Below, piece after piece: positions 35,065 to 45,888 of a stretch of DNA of 64,000 nucleotides (positions are counted from its first letter, which is position 1; the number at the start of each line of letters is the position of its first letter). The translations under genes and the position numbers were made by a program. This stretch comes from Cyclaneusma minus (lineage: Eukaryota; Ascomycota; Leotiomycetes; Marthamycetales; Marthamycetaceae): the NCBI GenBank assembly GCA_037179335.1, contig JAKZHN010000010.1, positions 131,870 through 195,869 on the forward strand. Reading direction: 5' to 3'. The notes under the pieces are model-generated. The model worked only from the letters and a program-made list of their open reading frames with translations. It did not search any database and had not been told where the DNA came from.

Positions 35065-36348
35065 ATGGGAAATCCGGGCAGTCGAGGTCGTGTGGCCCAG
35101 CCTAAGGCGGCCGATGTCCTTGCAGAACATTTTGCAAGGCTCAAGGCTCGTCAACAGGCAGCGAAGAACAAGGTAGCCAAGTGGAACAATGGCAATGATG
35201 GAGATGACGAAAAGGGCGCAAAGGGCGCAAAGGCAGGAAAGGGTGGAAGGGAGATGCATGGCGGTCGCTCGAATGGACCCAAGGTCGCCAAACCCTCGTC
35301 TCGTGAGGTTGCGGTCGCGAGTGAATCCAAATTCAGCAAACTCCGTGGCTTCCGCTTCAAGGACCTGCCCGAGAAAGTTCGTGTCAAGATCCTCGGATAT
35401 GTCTGGGACGCAGTCCGCCAGCGCGATGAGAGCAACCGCCTCTACCTCTCTCACGCCGGACTTCACCGCCATCTGACCCGCTATGTACAGAGTCAGTCTC
35501 CCAGCGGCGCTCCCTGCACCAAGAAACTACACATCTACAATTTCGAGCTTCTTTTCACGTCCAAGGCCTTCCTCAAGGATGGCATTACCGCTGTGTTCTC
35601 CAGCGCCGTTCTCCAAGTCGACTTTCACTTCAAACTTTACAACCGACAAGACGAGCTCGGCCCGCACTACAAGACCGCTGCCGCTCTCTCTAAGCGCGCT
35701 TTTGCCCCCTACGTTAAGAGGGTTGTCGTCAACATGATCTTCCCGAGCAAACCAGCCCGCAGAGACCACCGCAACTTCTTTCCGAGTCGCTACAGTTACA
35801 GCCAGATCACTAAGAGCGCCAAGGCACTCAAGAACTTCGAGCAGTTGGAACACGTGATTGTCATCCTGGACATGAAAGAAGAGCTTGAAGAGGACATCGC
35901 ATTTATCCGCGCCTTTTATCAACTGGGCAGCTCCGAGGACACCACCGGTACTCCCTGGGATGTGATTTTCAAGTTACCTGGAGGCATGACTCCGATCCCG
36001 GAGAAATGGCAGCAGAAGCTCGACGAGAAGAACAAGGACATTCGCTCCAGGATGTCTCGTCATGACATGGGCATTCGTCGCCGGGCCCAGGAACTCAGCG
36101 AAGACTTTGCCGAGCTTGCTGTCGAGCCCCACCCTCGAGCTACCCCTGTCGGCCGATCTTTCCAGACCACTACTGGCGTTTACCACACCGATGAGAAGCT
36201 CGACTCAAGTGGTGAGAGTGTAGCCACTGCTAACACTCAGGATACTGAGGAAGGTACTTCTGGCGAGGCCAAGGCTGTGGTGAAGGAGAGCGAGCTCGCT
36301 CGCAAGCAACGCCTGGCTAAGGAGAGAGGCACCGTTGTAGTGCGCTGA
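35065..36348 (+). CDS. Lineage-type paralog family protein, member 1 (intact)
   Basis: Single exon, 427 aa. The N-terminus is basic and low-complexity (MGNPGSRGRVAQPK...; Lys/Gly-rich to residue 80). A structured region follows: FKDLPEKVRVKILGYVW (about 100-116) has F-box-like spacing (LP..VR..IL..VW). Then RLYLSHAGLHRHLTRYV, AVLQVDFHFKLYNR, and APYVKRVVVNMIFPSK. The last three stretches align in order with the gene at 39974, so the two are distant paralogs. The C-terminus is helical and charged, ending ELARKQRLAKERGTVVVR. Such F-box-like/LRR-poor families are often expanded in Dothideomycetes, but I know of no function. A role as an adaptor is only a guess. Confidence 0.8.
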   Translation: MGNPGSRGRVAQPKAADVLAEHFARLKARQQAAKNKVAKWNNGNDGDDEKGAKGAKAGKGGREMHGGRSNGPKVAKPSSREVAVASESKFSKLRGFRFKDLPEKVRVKILGYVWDAVRQRDESNRLYLSHAGLHRHLTRYVQSQSPSGAPCTKKLHIYNFELLFTSKAFLKDGITAVFSSAVLQVDFHFKLYNRQDELGPHYKTAAALSKRAFAPYVKRVVVNMIFPSKPARRDHRNFFPSRYSYSQITKSAKALKNFEQLEHVIVILDMKEELEEDIAFIRAFYQLGSSEDTTGTPWDVIFKLPGGMTPIPEKWQQKLDEKNKDIRSRMSRHDMGIRRRAQELSEDFAELAVEPHPRATPVGRSFQTTTGVYHTDEKLDSSGESVATANTQDTEEGTSGEAKAVVKESELARKQRLAKERGTVVVR

Positions 36349-37763
36349 ACTTGCAATTCCACGATGCAGTCAACGAGTTACGTTTCCTTCGAGCGCAGAA
36401 TCTTGCTGGGATCTCGGTCCTTTACACAGGCTTGCTATTATGCTCTTGCGACTATGGTCTGCTCTCTGCTTCCTCACTTGCTGCTGTAGGGTACACGTGA
36501 GCGCACAACTGAGCAGTATTGCGGACATTGCGCATTGAGGGATTCGAGAGCTGCTAGCGCCTCAGTCACGTCCGCATTTCTCACCCACCGGCTTTCATTC
36601 CTATGCTTCGGAAATCACTTGAGGCTGTTAGCTCTGATCTGGATTCTATACGATCGGGGCCAGGCAGTCAACAACACAGCCTTCGGTACTTCGCCTGGGA
36701 TGGGAGCTTGGTCTTATGGGAAGATGGTTCACTCTTTTAGAAGAGCTAGCTAGTCGCGGATAGCAACGATTATTTGCGCCAATTTCTGAGTACTGCCATG
36801 AGTGATTGCTGTGCCTAATTGTGTATTTGCATGTTCGTATGAACTCTGATTTCCTTTTTTTTTCTGTTTTCAAAACGCGGGGACCCCGAGACTGCAAGCG
36901 GAAGCAGTACACATGACTTCTCTGTCCTGTTGCAGACTGAGCAAGCGTATACCCAATTGCTGAAGGAAGGAAGGCAAACAGGACTAGAAACTCTCGGAAG
37001 TGGAAGGGAGTGTCATCATTGAAGTTGAACTCGAAGTTGGAAATTGTCTGATTTTCCGGTCCGTTCAACGGAATGAATGCAGACCAATGGCTCGAGAAAC
37101 TCTAAAAAATAATGAATATGTTCCCATAGAGCCATGGCAGGCCCCAAAATTGATGAGGTGTCAAGCTGTAGGTGTCCCCGGTAGTCGGACTGCATTTTTG
37201 TCCACGGTGAGTTAGACAGCGTAGACGGTGAGCATAGAGAGCAAGCAAAAGGCAGCTTGTTAGAAAGCGTTGGTTTGCGACATTAGTGAGAGAATAAATG
37301 CCAGCATCGAGCAAGCTTGGCTGAAGGTGGTTATTTATACATTCCAGATGATCCAGGGCCACCTGAAGCTTTAGACTCGTAGGAGCTTGAGTGTCATTCG
37401 AAGGAGAATAGCAAGTCGAGGATTTGCAAGATATTCCATTGCTTAATCCCTCCCCCACATTTATAGGAACCGTCTTAGCTACGGCCCAATGATTTAGTCT
37501 AGCAGAGTGTCATTCAGGGATCTTGAACGTGGCTACTCTGTTCTACGTTCTTCACTGCTCACTACTTGGCTCATTTGACCCCCTTTTCACATGGTAGTAC
37601 CGCGACCCCGCATAGTTCAACCTTGGAAGCGCATCTGACTAGGGTCTGGGATTATCCACATAGACTATGGCAGGGTGGACGTCAAAGTCGGAGTGAGTGC
37701 TACAAGGCTACAACACAAGCTCCGCTGTGATGTTTAAGGAGTCACATTGAACAAAGGTGATAT
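36349..37763. other. Intergenic, nothing recognised
   Basis: About 1.4 kb between paralog member 1 and the duplicated promoter block. There is a weak tRNA-like stretch near 37600-37660 without a recognisable T arm, which I did not call. Confidence 0.45.
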
Positions 37764-37834
37764 GAAGCAGCTTTACCTCGCCAGCATATATATCAAGTTC
37801 ACTACTCTTTGGCTCAAATGATCGGCTATTATTA
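37764..37834 (+). promoter_or_regulatory. Duplicated promoter block, copy 1
   Basis: Starts GAAGCAGCTTTACCTCG, continues with CATATATATCA (TATA-like) and ends GGCTCAAATGATCGGCTA. The same order of blocks occurs twice upstream of the gene at 39974. It precedes the degraded paralog at 38043. Confidence 0.6.
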
Positions 37835-38042
37835 TTTCAAGGGCTACCTTTGCTAGCGCTTACCAGGCGCTCTACTAAACTTTCCCAGAGCTTAGATACA
37901 CTCAGAATTCCACACACGTTGGACCTTCTTTTTATTTCTTTCACAACTACTTCTACAACCAAAAGCCCGTTCTGCAAGGCCACAGCAACCCACTGCTTCT
38001 TGCGCACCTCATACCTGGGATTCAATTATCTCCTCACGGCCT

Positions 38043-38660
38043 CTGGACTTCTCTTTCCGCCGCTTCGAGCACCCTGACAATGCCTACACCCACCAGAAGC
38101 TTTTATCTTGTTGAATGCATCGGTGACCCACTTTACTCCCCCATCCTTGCGTTCATCACACGCATTACCATGAGGTTGGAGCTCCCAGCCCCCTTCGCTG
38201 ACAACCGCCGCAAGTTCTACGATCCACAAATGAACTACGCGGATGTCGAGGCTTTGGTTGAACTCAAGCGGTTCAGAATGACTCTTTCGCACTCCCATTC
38301 TACGAGCTTGACTTTGAGAATTGGCGCATTTGGCTCGACAAGGGCGGCAAAAAAGTTCTTGAGCTGGCCAACGCGGCTACCATTTCCCGCTTGGACAGGC
38401 AGTCGCTTTTAGGGACACCGGATTTTGCGCAGTTCAACCGCGTCCGCAAGCAACGTTCTGAGAAGAAGAAGAGGTCTGAGACACTCTGTTCGCCATCCCC
38501 TTCTACAGCTTCAATTTCCCATATTGGGGCCCCTATCTCAGCCGCAGGGAACGGAATCATGAGCGAGGCAGATGAAGTCACAACCAAGTGGCTCGATGCC
38601 CAATGCGCTATGCAATCTTCAAGGGGTGGGGGGCATCACCCGATGATTCTGCTGGTAAGC
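38043..38660 (+). pseudogene. Mosaic pseudogene of the 39974 paralog
   Basis: Fragments in three frames match the intact neighbour in order: LDFSFRRFEHPDN, then (new frame) DPLYSPILAFITRITMRLEL and DPQMNYADVEALV, then (new frame) FALPFYELDFENWRIWLDK and TISRLDRQSLLGTPDFAQF. About the first 140 codons of the parent are missing, as are roughly 10 to 15 codons around 38264. From 38482 a second, more diverged copy of the C-terminal module follows (TLFAIPFYSFNFPYWGPYL, then ADEVTTKWLDAQ). The flanking promoter and the 3' intron-like GTAAGC...CTAACACTTAACTAG are also shared with the neighbour. The locus therefore looks like a tandem copy damaged by deletion and unequal recombination. Confidence 0.75.
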
Positions 38661-39478
38661 TACACTGGGTACCACGGCCCCAGCGCAATCTAACACTTAA
38701 CTAGCATGTCGAAAGTCATATTTCCATCACACTATCAGTCGGTGACGAGACTTGAGCGGCCCATTGGCCTGATATATGAAGATCCGGATACGAATCGACA
38801 CGGATGGGCCCAGCGGGAAGTCTTTTTCATTTCATATGGGTATCATAGTATCCTACTATTGAATCCCGAATTCTCTACACTTGTTACTTTCTCTAGGGGT
38901 CTGTCGTCGCTACATTGCCGTCCCTTTCCACTGTTCTGATCAGCGAGAGGAGTATCACCTTCGTTGACATTAAGTTTCTACCAGTGAAATGTGAAGTAAA
39001 AATGAGGATTTGTTAAATTGCTTTGCGAGTTTCTAAATCGCTCCAGCGAAATCTGAATAGGCATAGCTTTTTGTCACCCTTTTTCCCAAATGAATCCAAG
39101 ACTTTGTTACGAGGGCATAGCAATATCGTGCCCGTTAGTTGGCAGGCGTCCTTTCCGCACGCCCTTATTTCATCTCTTCCCCTTTACCCTCCCCGACAAT
39201 CTTGAATATTCTAAGATGTTTAATGTTATTTGGTTGATTCTTAGTTACATGGTCATTTCCTATTTTCCAGTAAGTTGGGATATTTCATCATGTTCCTAAT
39301 CACTTAGTAAATTCCTGATTACTTGTATTCTTACTATCTTGAATATTTCCGGTTACCTTGGAGATTTCTAATTACTTGAATGTTTTACATCGCTTGAAAT
39401 ATTCCCCAACATTTGGTTGGAGCAGGCTTAGCACACCCCAGGAATGGCTACGTCGAATGGTTCCATACTGTTCGATAG
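38661..39478. other. Spacer between pseudogene and intact paralog, with array F
   Basis: About 0.8 kb. Its right part (39200-39420) is a 19-bp periodic repeat. Nothing else is recognised. Confidence 0.55.
39200..39420 (+). repeat. 19-bp periodic repeat, array F
   Basis: Diverged units including AATCACTTAGTAAATTCCT and AATTACTTGAATGTTTTAC, with some 18-nt and some longer spacings. It has the same core as arrays C and D and ends just before the duplicated promoter blocks. Confidence 0.65.
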
Positions 39479-39604
39479 AAGCAGCTTCAACTCGCACGCC
39501 TATATATCATATTCAACCCCCCTTTAGCGCAAATGAAGCAGCTTCACGCCGCCCGCCATATATCACATTCACCCCCTTCGGCTCAAACGATCGGCTATTA
39601 TTCA
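39479..39604 (+). promoter_or_regulatory. Duplicated promoter blocks, copies 2 and 3
   Basis: Two tandem versions: GAAGCAGCTTCAACTCGC...TATATATCATATTCA at 39479-39534, and GAAGCAGCTTCACGCC...ATATATCACATTCA from 39535. The second ends GGCTCAAACGATCGGCTATT. The third shared sub-block matches copy 1 at 37764-37834. A TATA-like ATATATCA is kept in all three. The position, about 370-500 bp upstream of the ATG, suits a promoter. Confidence 0.6.
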
Positions 39605-39973
39605 AAGCGCTACTTTCACCAGCTGTCCCGCTCATTAGGCGCTCTTCGCTTCGCCTCTGAGGACTCCTCCAGAGCTTAAATATCGTCCAATATCTCACAC
39701 ACCTTGGACTTCCTTCTTCCTTCTTTCAACCTTCTTTCAACAACTTTCACTCAAGTCTTCCGAGAGACCCTCACTGCGCACTGCTCCCCAAGACTACCAT
39801 CTTCACATCAATTCCTCCTGGACTCTTGACATACTTTCCTCGACTCAGTCATTCAAGGGTTTTCACGGACGACATTATCTACTCAGATTCAACAAGGTCA
39901 GTTTCACATCTGATTTCCCTAAACTGCGTGTGAAGCTAAGTTTTGGTGTCAAGACCCTTATTGTCACATCAAA

Positions 39974-41002
39974 ATGGGCAACAAGAACCGCAGAGCCGCG
40001 CAGGCCAACCCGATTTCCACTCAGGGTGTCGAGGCTGTTACTCCACAGCAATCCAAGGCAGTCGAACCCGGTCCCAAGCGCAATGCCGCTACGAAAGTAC
40101 CTCGGGATGATTTGAATGCCAGATGCATGAAGGCTGGGTTCAATCTGTACTCCAATGACCCCAACGAAGTCAAGGGAGCCTACGCTTTCCTCTGGGACTT
40201 GGAATTCCTGGCCGGCGAAACTCATCGCCTCTACCTCACAAACGGTGGTATCTACCGTCACCTGCCTGCCACCAGCAGTGAAGACATCGCAGCGGGCAAC
40301 TCTTACGTCAAGAAGCTCTGGCTTCCCAAGATCTCTCTCATGAATCGCAACCAAGAGATCCTCAACAAGTCCGCCGCCATGATGTTCGCCGAAGTTCTCC
40401 TGGAGATCGATTTCTCCTTCCGCCGCTTCCATCATCCGGATCTCAGCTTCGATCATGAGAAGCTGGTTAGGCTCATCAACAGTCCACTCTACTCCGTCGT
40501 CCTCTCGAACATCCAACGCGTCACGGTGAGAATGGACTTCCCCACTGGCTTCCCTGGCAACCACTGCTTTTTTTACTGCCCGGAGAAGAACTACGGTGAT
40601 GTGGAGGCTCTGGTCAACGTTCTCAACTCCAAGCTCGGTTTCGAAGGTCTCAAGCGCTTCAACGTGGTGATCTCGTACGGTGTTCAGTTCAAGAACGCCC
40701 TCTTCGCTCTGCCATTCTACGAACTCGACTACCATAATTGGGACCTGTGGCTCTGCAAGCGCGGCGATGGTGATCTCGGGAAGGCTGATCTCGCAACCAT
40801 CTCTTGGTTGGATCAGCAGTCTTCCTTTGGTACCCCGGAGTTCGGCCAGTTCGACCGGTTCCACAGACAGCAAGCAGAAGAAACAGCGAGTAGTCGCCAA
40901 AGCGACCAAGCCCGTCTCGCGCAAGGCCCAGGAGATTGCGGAGCGTGGCGCAATCGTTATTCGATAATACAACTAGTAAGTTATACTAAATCTTATATTT
41001 AG
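39974..41002 (+). CDS. Lineage-type paralog family protein, member 2 (frameshifted tail)
   Basis: The open frame encodes 342 aa: a basic head MGNKNRRAAQANP, then RLYLTNGGIYRHLPA, VLLEIDFSFRRFHHPD, SVVLSNIQRVTVRMDFP, NYGDVEALVNVLNSK, FALPFYELDYHNWDLWL and ATISWLDQQSSFGTPEF. These match the gene at 35065 distantly and the pseudogene at 38043 closely. Near 40858 the family-like tail moves to the next frame. There KQKKQRVVAKATKP and RKAQEIAERGAIVIR end at a stop at 40965-40967, which closely resembles member 1's RKQRLAKERGTVVVR. In the present frame the last ~45 residues are unrelated. A GTAAGT...CTAACATCTCAATCAGCAG intron (40976-41029) would change the end to a stop at 41051-41053. The function is unknown. 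Confidence 0.75.
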   Translation: MGNKNRRAAQANPISTQGVEAVTPQQSKAVEPGPKRNAATKVPRDDLNARCMKAGFNLYSNDPNEVKGAYAFLWDLEFLAGETHRLYLTNGGIYRHLPATSSEDIAAGNSYVKKLWLPKISLMNRNQEILNKSAAMMFAEVLLEIDFSFRRFHHPDLSFDHEKLVRLINSPLYSVVLSNIQRVTVRMDFPTGFPGNHCFFYCPEKNYGDVEALVNVLNSKLGFEGLKRFNVVISYGVQFKNALFALPFYELDYHNWDLWLCKRGDGDLGKADLATISWLDQQSSFGTPEFGQFDRFHRQQAEETASSRQSDQARLAQGPGDCGAWRNRYSIIQLVSYTKSYI

Positions 41003-42152
41003 AAAACAGGCTAACATCTCAATCAGCAGGTTGTACGGTCCTCCTCTGCTTGAAGTCAATGAAGAGGCGCGAGCGCCGCATTGGCTGGAACATTGGGGTT
41101 TAGGGCCTTGAATGGTGGAAATCAAAGATGGAAATCAAGGATGGAAATCAAGGATGGGAATGAAGGGCGGGAATTAACCTGGTGGGGCGGTGACATTTCT
41201 GGATCGGGCCATAGTATCCCAGATACTACCTGCTCTTCACCTTTTGGGCGATGAATTTTGCCAGGGTGCCGTCTCTTTGCAAGATAGGCAAACGATAATA
41301 CTACTAACTGCGTTGATATCGACTATACCTGTGAATTGTGAAGCAAAATGCCATGTCAAATGTCCCCGTACATGCTGTTCTCATGTCAGCACTACGTTCA
41401 TTTAGGCCATCTCGTAGAATTTGACAAACCAACGAGAGTCGAGGTTCGCCCGCATTAGTTCTCAAGCTTCTTAAACTTACCCTACCTCTGATTCAAATTC
41501 CCCACCAATAAGCCAGCTGTCGTGGTAGACAATATCATTGATGCTCTAAGAAGTCAGTCAATACACATTGCTTTTCAACTTCGAACTTCCCATGGGCCCT
41601 CCGAAAGCCAAGCGGAAGAAGCTTGATCATGCACTCTCTCGGCCCGCATAAGGTAAGTTCTTCAAGCATGTCCATATGAATTTCCCTACTGAACGTCTTG
41701 ACATCACGGCGGTCAAGCATCTTAAATGCCGTGAATGTGATGAAGCTGGGCGCCATTGGAGGCCCGCAATGAGGCACCGGCAAGGTTCAGCTGGAGAAAG
41801 CGCCAATCTGCGCAAGTAGTGGGCGGCCACGAAACATTTTCCCCTACAACTTCGCCCCCGAGTCCCTTGACGATAATGTTGAATGAATCCTGCATCGTTC
41901 AACAACATACATATCCAACTGATTAGGCATAAAATTGTTTCGACGTCTCGAGAGGCTGTCAGAATCTTCACCGACTATTTTGATTTCTCGCTATGTCCTT
42001 TGAGCTGAATATCAACTATCACCGAGATAAGAGCAGTCTCAGTCATTGCCCGAACAGTGCTGTCTGCTGTGTAAATTTGGCATTGCTTGTGCCATATTCC
42101 AATATCTATAACTCAGTCTCACCAACTATCTCCTCGCACTATTAAGCCCCAT
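41003..42152. other. Intergenic, short tandem repeat only
   Basis: About 1.15 kb with unsupported short frames. It contains the 13-bp tandem repeat at 41113-41166. Confidence 0.5.
41113..41166. repeat. 13-bp tandem repeat ATGGAAATCAAGG
   Basis: About four units: GGTGGAAATCAAAG, ATGGAAATCAAGG twice, then ATGGGAATGAAGG. It lies downstream of paralog member 2. Confidence 0.8.
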
Positions 42153-43281
42153 CTACCTTCGCCCAGGCCTCTTGGGCCTCTCAAAGGCTTTTTTCGTCTC
42201 CGTCTTCGGATGGAACTCCTCACTGAGTCCCTGCTCCGTGATATCCTCGGGACCGGTCACTTCGAGTTTCCTCTCGACCGTCAAGCCTGCATCTGTTTCC
42301 GCAACACTGACGATTCCTTGTCTCGACAAGGCGTACTGCATCCGTTCCTGGACTTTGCTGGTACTGGGACACGTGTAGATGAACACGATCGGCGAGGAAG
42401 TCGTACCTTGATGGGTATGTGTGTATTTGAAGAAGGAATAGCGGGGCTCAGTGGCTGAGATGGCGGTGGAGATCGATGATGCCGTGGCACTAGTGAGAGA
42501 TACGAGCGTAATAAGCTCATTTTTGGTGTCGATTTTCTGTTTCAGTTGCATTAGTAGCCATGCTCATTCTCCAATCTCGCAGCAAACAACCAAATTGACC
42601 AAGTTTGAATTATGGGGTAGCTTACCAACTGCACCAAATTCTCGTCCCCTTCACCAGCCAGGCTCTTCAACGCTTCCATCGCCTCCGGCTGCACATTAAA
42701 GCTCACACCGCTCTTCACATGGCTCTTCCTCGCACTCAAGCCCAGACCCTCTTCCTGCTCTTTCCTCTTCACCTCACCCAACGTCCTCTCTTCTTCTGTA
42801 AGAGGCGCATCTAACTTTGTATGCGCATCGTGCTTCTCAAAACCAGAGGCAGTGAGTTCTTGCGGCGTGGTTGCGAAGATGGTTTCGCGGAAGCGCTCGA
42901 TGCCAAGTTCGCGGACTAGGGTTAGGCGGGTGGATGCGAAGAGCATCTTTTGCCGCACAGGGGCGGAGTCGGGGACGTAAGTTATGGCAAGGTAGCCGTC
43001 GTCCGTGGGGAAACGGCGGAGGATTATGTAGAGGGCGACATTGGGTTCGAGGTGGGAAGATAGGGAGGAGAGGTTGGAGGAGAATTCTGAGGAGGATGAG
43101 GGAAGGGTAGTGACGGGAACGAGAGACTCTTTCTGGATTGTTGCTAGCAGGCCGAATTGGGACGAATCGGAGACCAGGTTGTTGAAGGCATCATGGAGCT
43201 CCTGGGATGCTGAGAGCGGGGTTAGTGAAGGTTCAGGTTTGGGGAAGGTTTACAAATCGCACCTGATATTCCGGACTGCAT
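42153..43281 (-). CDS. TWF1: Twinfilin (actin-monomer-binding, two ADF-H domains)
   Basis: Binds ADP-actin monomers and filament ends through two cofilin-like (ADF-H) domains and regulates cortical actin. Exons 43281-43263, 43209-42626 and 42536-42153 give 328 aa. Exon 1 has only 19 nt (MQSGIS). It joins to ASQELHDAFNNLVSDSSQ at the start of ADF-H 1 (about 1-140), which includes VALYIILRRFPTDDGYLAI and PVRQKMLFASTRLTLVREL. A charged linker follows. The second intron joins NLVQL to KIDTKNELITLV, the start of ADF-H 2 (about 175-310), with YSFFKYTHTH and KVQERMQYALSRQG. The basic tail ends in RPKRPGRR. Intron 2 has a CTACTAATG branch. Length is normal. It is divergent to MED22. Confidence 0.93.
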
Positions 43282-43971
43282 GATGGATGGCAATTGGTTG
43301 AAGTACGAATTTGCGAGTTTGCGGAGAATAGGTTGACGTTTGGTGGTATTTCGAGGCCTCGAGGTCGTTGCTTGAGCAGAGCCTCAAGGAGTCAAGCTGA
43401 CGATGCGGGAGCTAAAGTAGTGGGGCGGGGGGGCGCCTCTGTAGCGGCCGGGGCGTTGAGTGGGTGGTCTGTGCTCTTTGTCTTATCTGGGTACATGTAC
43501 ATGTAAACTCTAACTCCCGTCCGCACTTGCACTTCACCTTTCCCACAACCATCATTTCAATTGGCTATTATCCTCGACCGGTTTCTGACCAAGCGAAGAC
43601 GCTCCCCTGCTTTCGCATCCAACTTCCATCCATTCGAGAGATATACAAGGCAAAAGGCTCGTACGTCTACGACTTCATAACCGCGAATTAAAGGTTGTGG
43701 CAGTCTGCGCAGTGGCATCAGAAAGAGCAGACAGGATGGAAGGTGCACAGCAGACGTCTGGCAGTATGATGGGTATGTCACATGGATGTTTGCTTTCTTG
43801 TCCGCACTCCGGTCGCAGTTGCTGCATATGGTTTATCGTTGTTTGGAAGGCCCGCTGCATAGCAAGTGCTTGCAAAGGTAAGTGAAGAACGGCAGGAACC
43901 TCACCTCCGTCCGAAGACTACTTTCATATATCCCGAAGATTTCACGCCCAATCTCCTTCATCCTCTCAACA
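43282..43971. promoter_or_regulatory. Divergent twinfilin / MED22 spacer
   Basis: A 690-bp region carrying two promoters. No factor sites are recognised. Confidence 0.45.
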
Positions 43972-44653
43972 ATGGACAATTGCCAGCCAAAATCCACCAT
44001 GGAGCAGCCCGGTCCTTCCACCATCGAGCAGCCCGATCCTTTCCGCTTCAGCCCCGACAGGTCCAGCAGCGCCTTTGACTCCGATGACTCCGACTCCGAC
44101 TCCGAGACCGAAGCTGGCTCTCCTCCCGCTCTGAATGACTCAACAAGGTCTCCATCCCGCACTCTTTCACCTGAACCTTCATCTCAGCCGGGTGGAAAGC
44201 TTGCGCAAGCCGTCTCCGACGTAACTGACTCATTCCGAGACCGTGAACAGAAAGCCATCGCCGACCTGCTGTCACGTTTCAAGAACATCGTTTCGTTGAT
44301 TGCCATCCCTGAGGGCGAGGGTGCCGAGAGCCTGGAGTTGGCTGCTGCCCAGAGCTTTCAGGTGGAGGTCGAGACTGCTAGCTTGGTGAGTTGCTTTCGA
44401 TATTCAGCTTGAGTTGTGAGAGATACGGAGACAGGGGCTGATGAAGGGACTACAGATACGTGCGGCAGAAGACCTGCTTCAGCTGACGAGAGAAATGAAG
44501 GAGGCTTGGCTGTTCGGACCGCTGCGAGGCTTGGGCGAGGGCGAGGAGGATGACAAGATGGCAGAGGACGCCAGGAAGGTCGCGGAGAAGGTGGATGAGG
44601 TCACGCAGAAGCTGGGAAAGGCGTCTGTGAAGGATGAGGAGAAGAAGGCATGA
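43972..44653 (+). CDS. MED22: Mediator complex subunit 22
   Basis: A head-module subunit of Mediator (yeast Srb6), which bridges activators and RNA polymerase II in the nucleus. Exons 43972-44385 and 44456-44653 give 203 aa. The N-terminal 80 residues are Ser/Asp/Pro-rich and likely disordered. The conserved core starts near AIADLLSRFKNIVSLI and continues AAAQSFQVEVETASL. Across the 70-nt intron comes the signature RAAEDLLQLTREMKEAWLFG. An acidic/lysine-rich helical tail follows. An in-frame ATG 90 nt upstream gives no conserved sequence, so the start was set at MDNCQPK. The Surf5/Med22 family is clear from the signature, although the disordered head is longer than in yeast. Confidence 0.88.
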
Positions 44654-45888
44654 GCTTCTATGGGTCTGCGGTGCGTCACGGAGTTTAGGGGCTTTAACTC
44701 GGTCTGGCGTCTGGGAAAAGGGTTGGACCCAAGGGCGGTCGATAACTTCGACTGTCTAGGTATGACACGCTAGATATGGATGTTACTTTGTCCCTCAACA
44801 CCAGAAGACCATGCATAGCTTCTAATGGTCATATGATCTGGTTGAACAAAGGGTGAGCTAAATCCCGATTGGAGCTTTGAAAACCAGGACAAGCTAAGTC
44901 TAATTGCAATACCGCCTTGATCAAATGGCGCAAATCATCCTTCCCATCGATTCCACAGAAACATCCCTCAGAGTCCCTCACACTATGCCTCGGAAAGGCT
45001 TGAAGAGGGCGTGATCCTCCTCGAAGCGCAGGCCAACTTCCATCCGAAAGCGTGCTGACATGCCCTCCTCAGTAACAGGACAGACAATTCCTCGAGACTT
45101 CCCAAGTGACTTGGGCACTCGTACAATCGCAACAGTGCTAGTAAGCGCTGTTTCCTTGACTGGCCACGGTCGAGTTGCAGAGTAGTAAGTATAAGACTGA
45201 CAGAGATAGCCCCGGTCATAGGATTAGGCAACCTAAAGAAGTGGATAGACGGTCGTCGAAGACAGCCTCTCGGACTTAAAGCTAGCTTTGTGGCCTTGTG
45301 AGTAAAGTGTTCCTGTCCAGTCTTCCTGTTGATAAGTCGAAATTTTTCACGCAGCTCAGAGCCCCCAGGCTTCCTCAACCATGATATCCCGGCATGTCCG
45401 ACGCTTTCCAGTAATCAAAGATTCTACGGTCTTGGCTATTTCTCCGGACAGAACTCTCAAAGAAGCAAGAGCGACCGGCAGGTCTTCATCAGCCGAGGAG
45501 GGAGCACATGAGGCCACAGAAAGCAGCCATGCTATTGTTCAATGTTGACTCGGATCGATCGAGGGTCTGGCATTTTGGGGGCAGCTGTCCAAGAGCGCGT
45601 CAAGCGAGCGAGCCTGAGTGGACCAGCCAGGGAGGCATTAGAGAGCTGCCGTCACATGACACCGTGATCTCGCGACTGGCGCATCTACTTCTCATTGCCC
45701 ACTCCGAAGCAGCTTTCTCTTTCGACAACTACACCGCCCACGCGCAGCCTTATTGAGCCGCCGCGCCACATCGCGACAACTGCTGATCCTCATTCTCTGA
45801 GCACCGTCAACAAAAGCTCAATATCCAGCGTCCACCACTGGGGCTTACTGCAAAGCCTCTACATAGACCACACCAAACGTCGATCATC
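44654..45888. other. Intergenic, nothing recognised
   Basis: About 1.2 kb between two plus-strand genes. Short frames on both strands lack features. Confidence 0.5.

Noticed and set aside
37600..37660. tRNA-like stretch (AGTTCAACC...GCGCATCTGACT)
   Set aside because: A D-arm and anticodon-arm resemblance only. The anticodon stem does not pair well and no T arm or acceptor stem was found.
41545..41990. Possible small plus-strand gene beginning MGPPKAKRKK
   Set aside because: It meets a stop after 19 codons just before a GTAAGT. No downstream exon restores a convincing frame.
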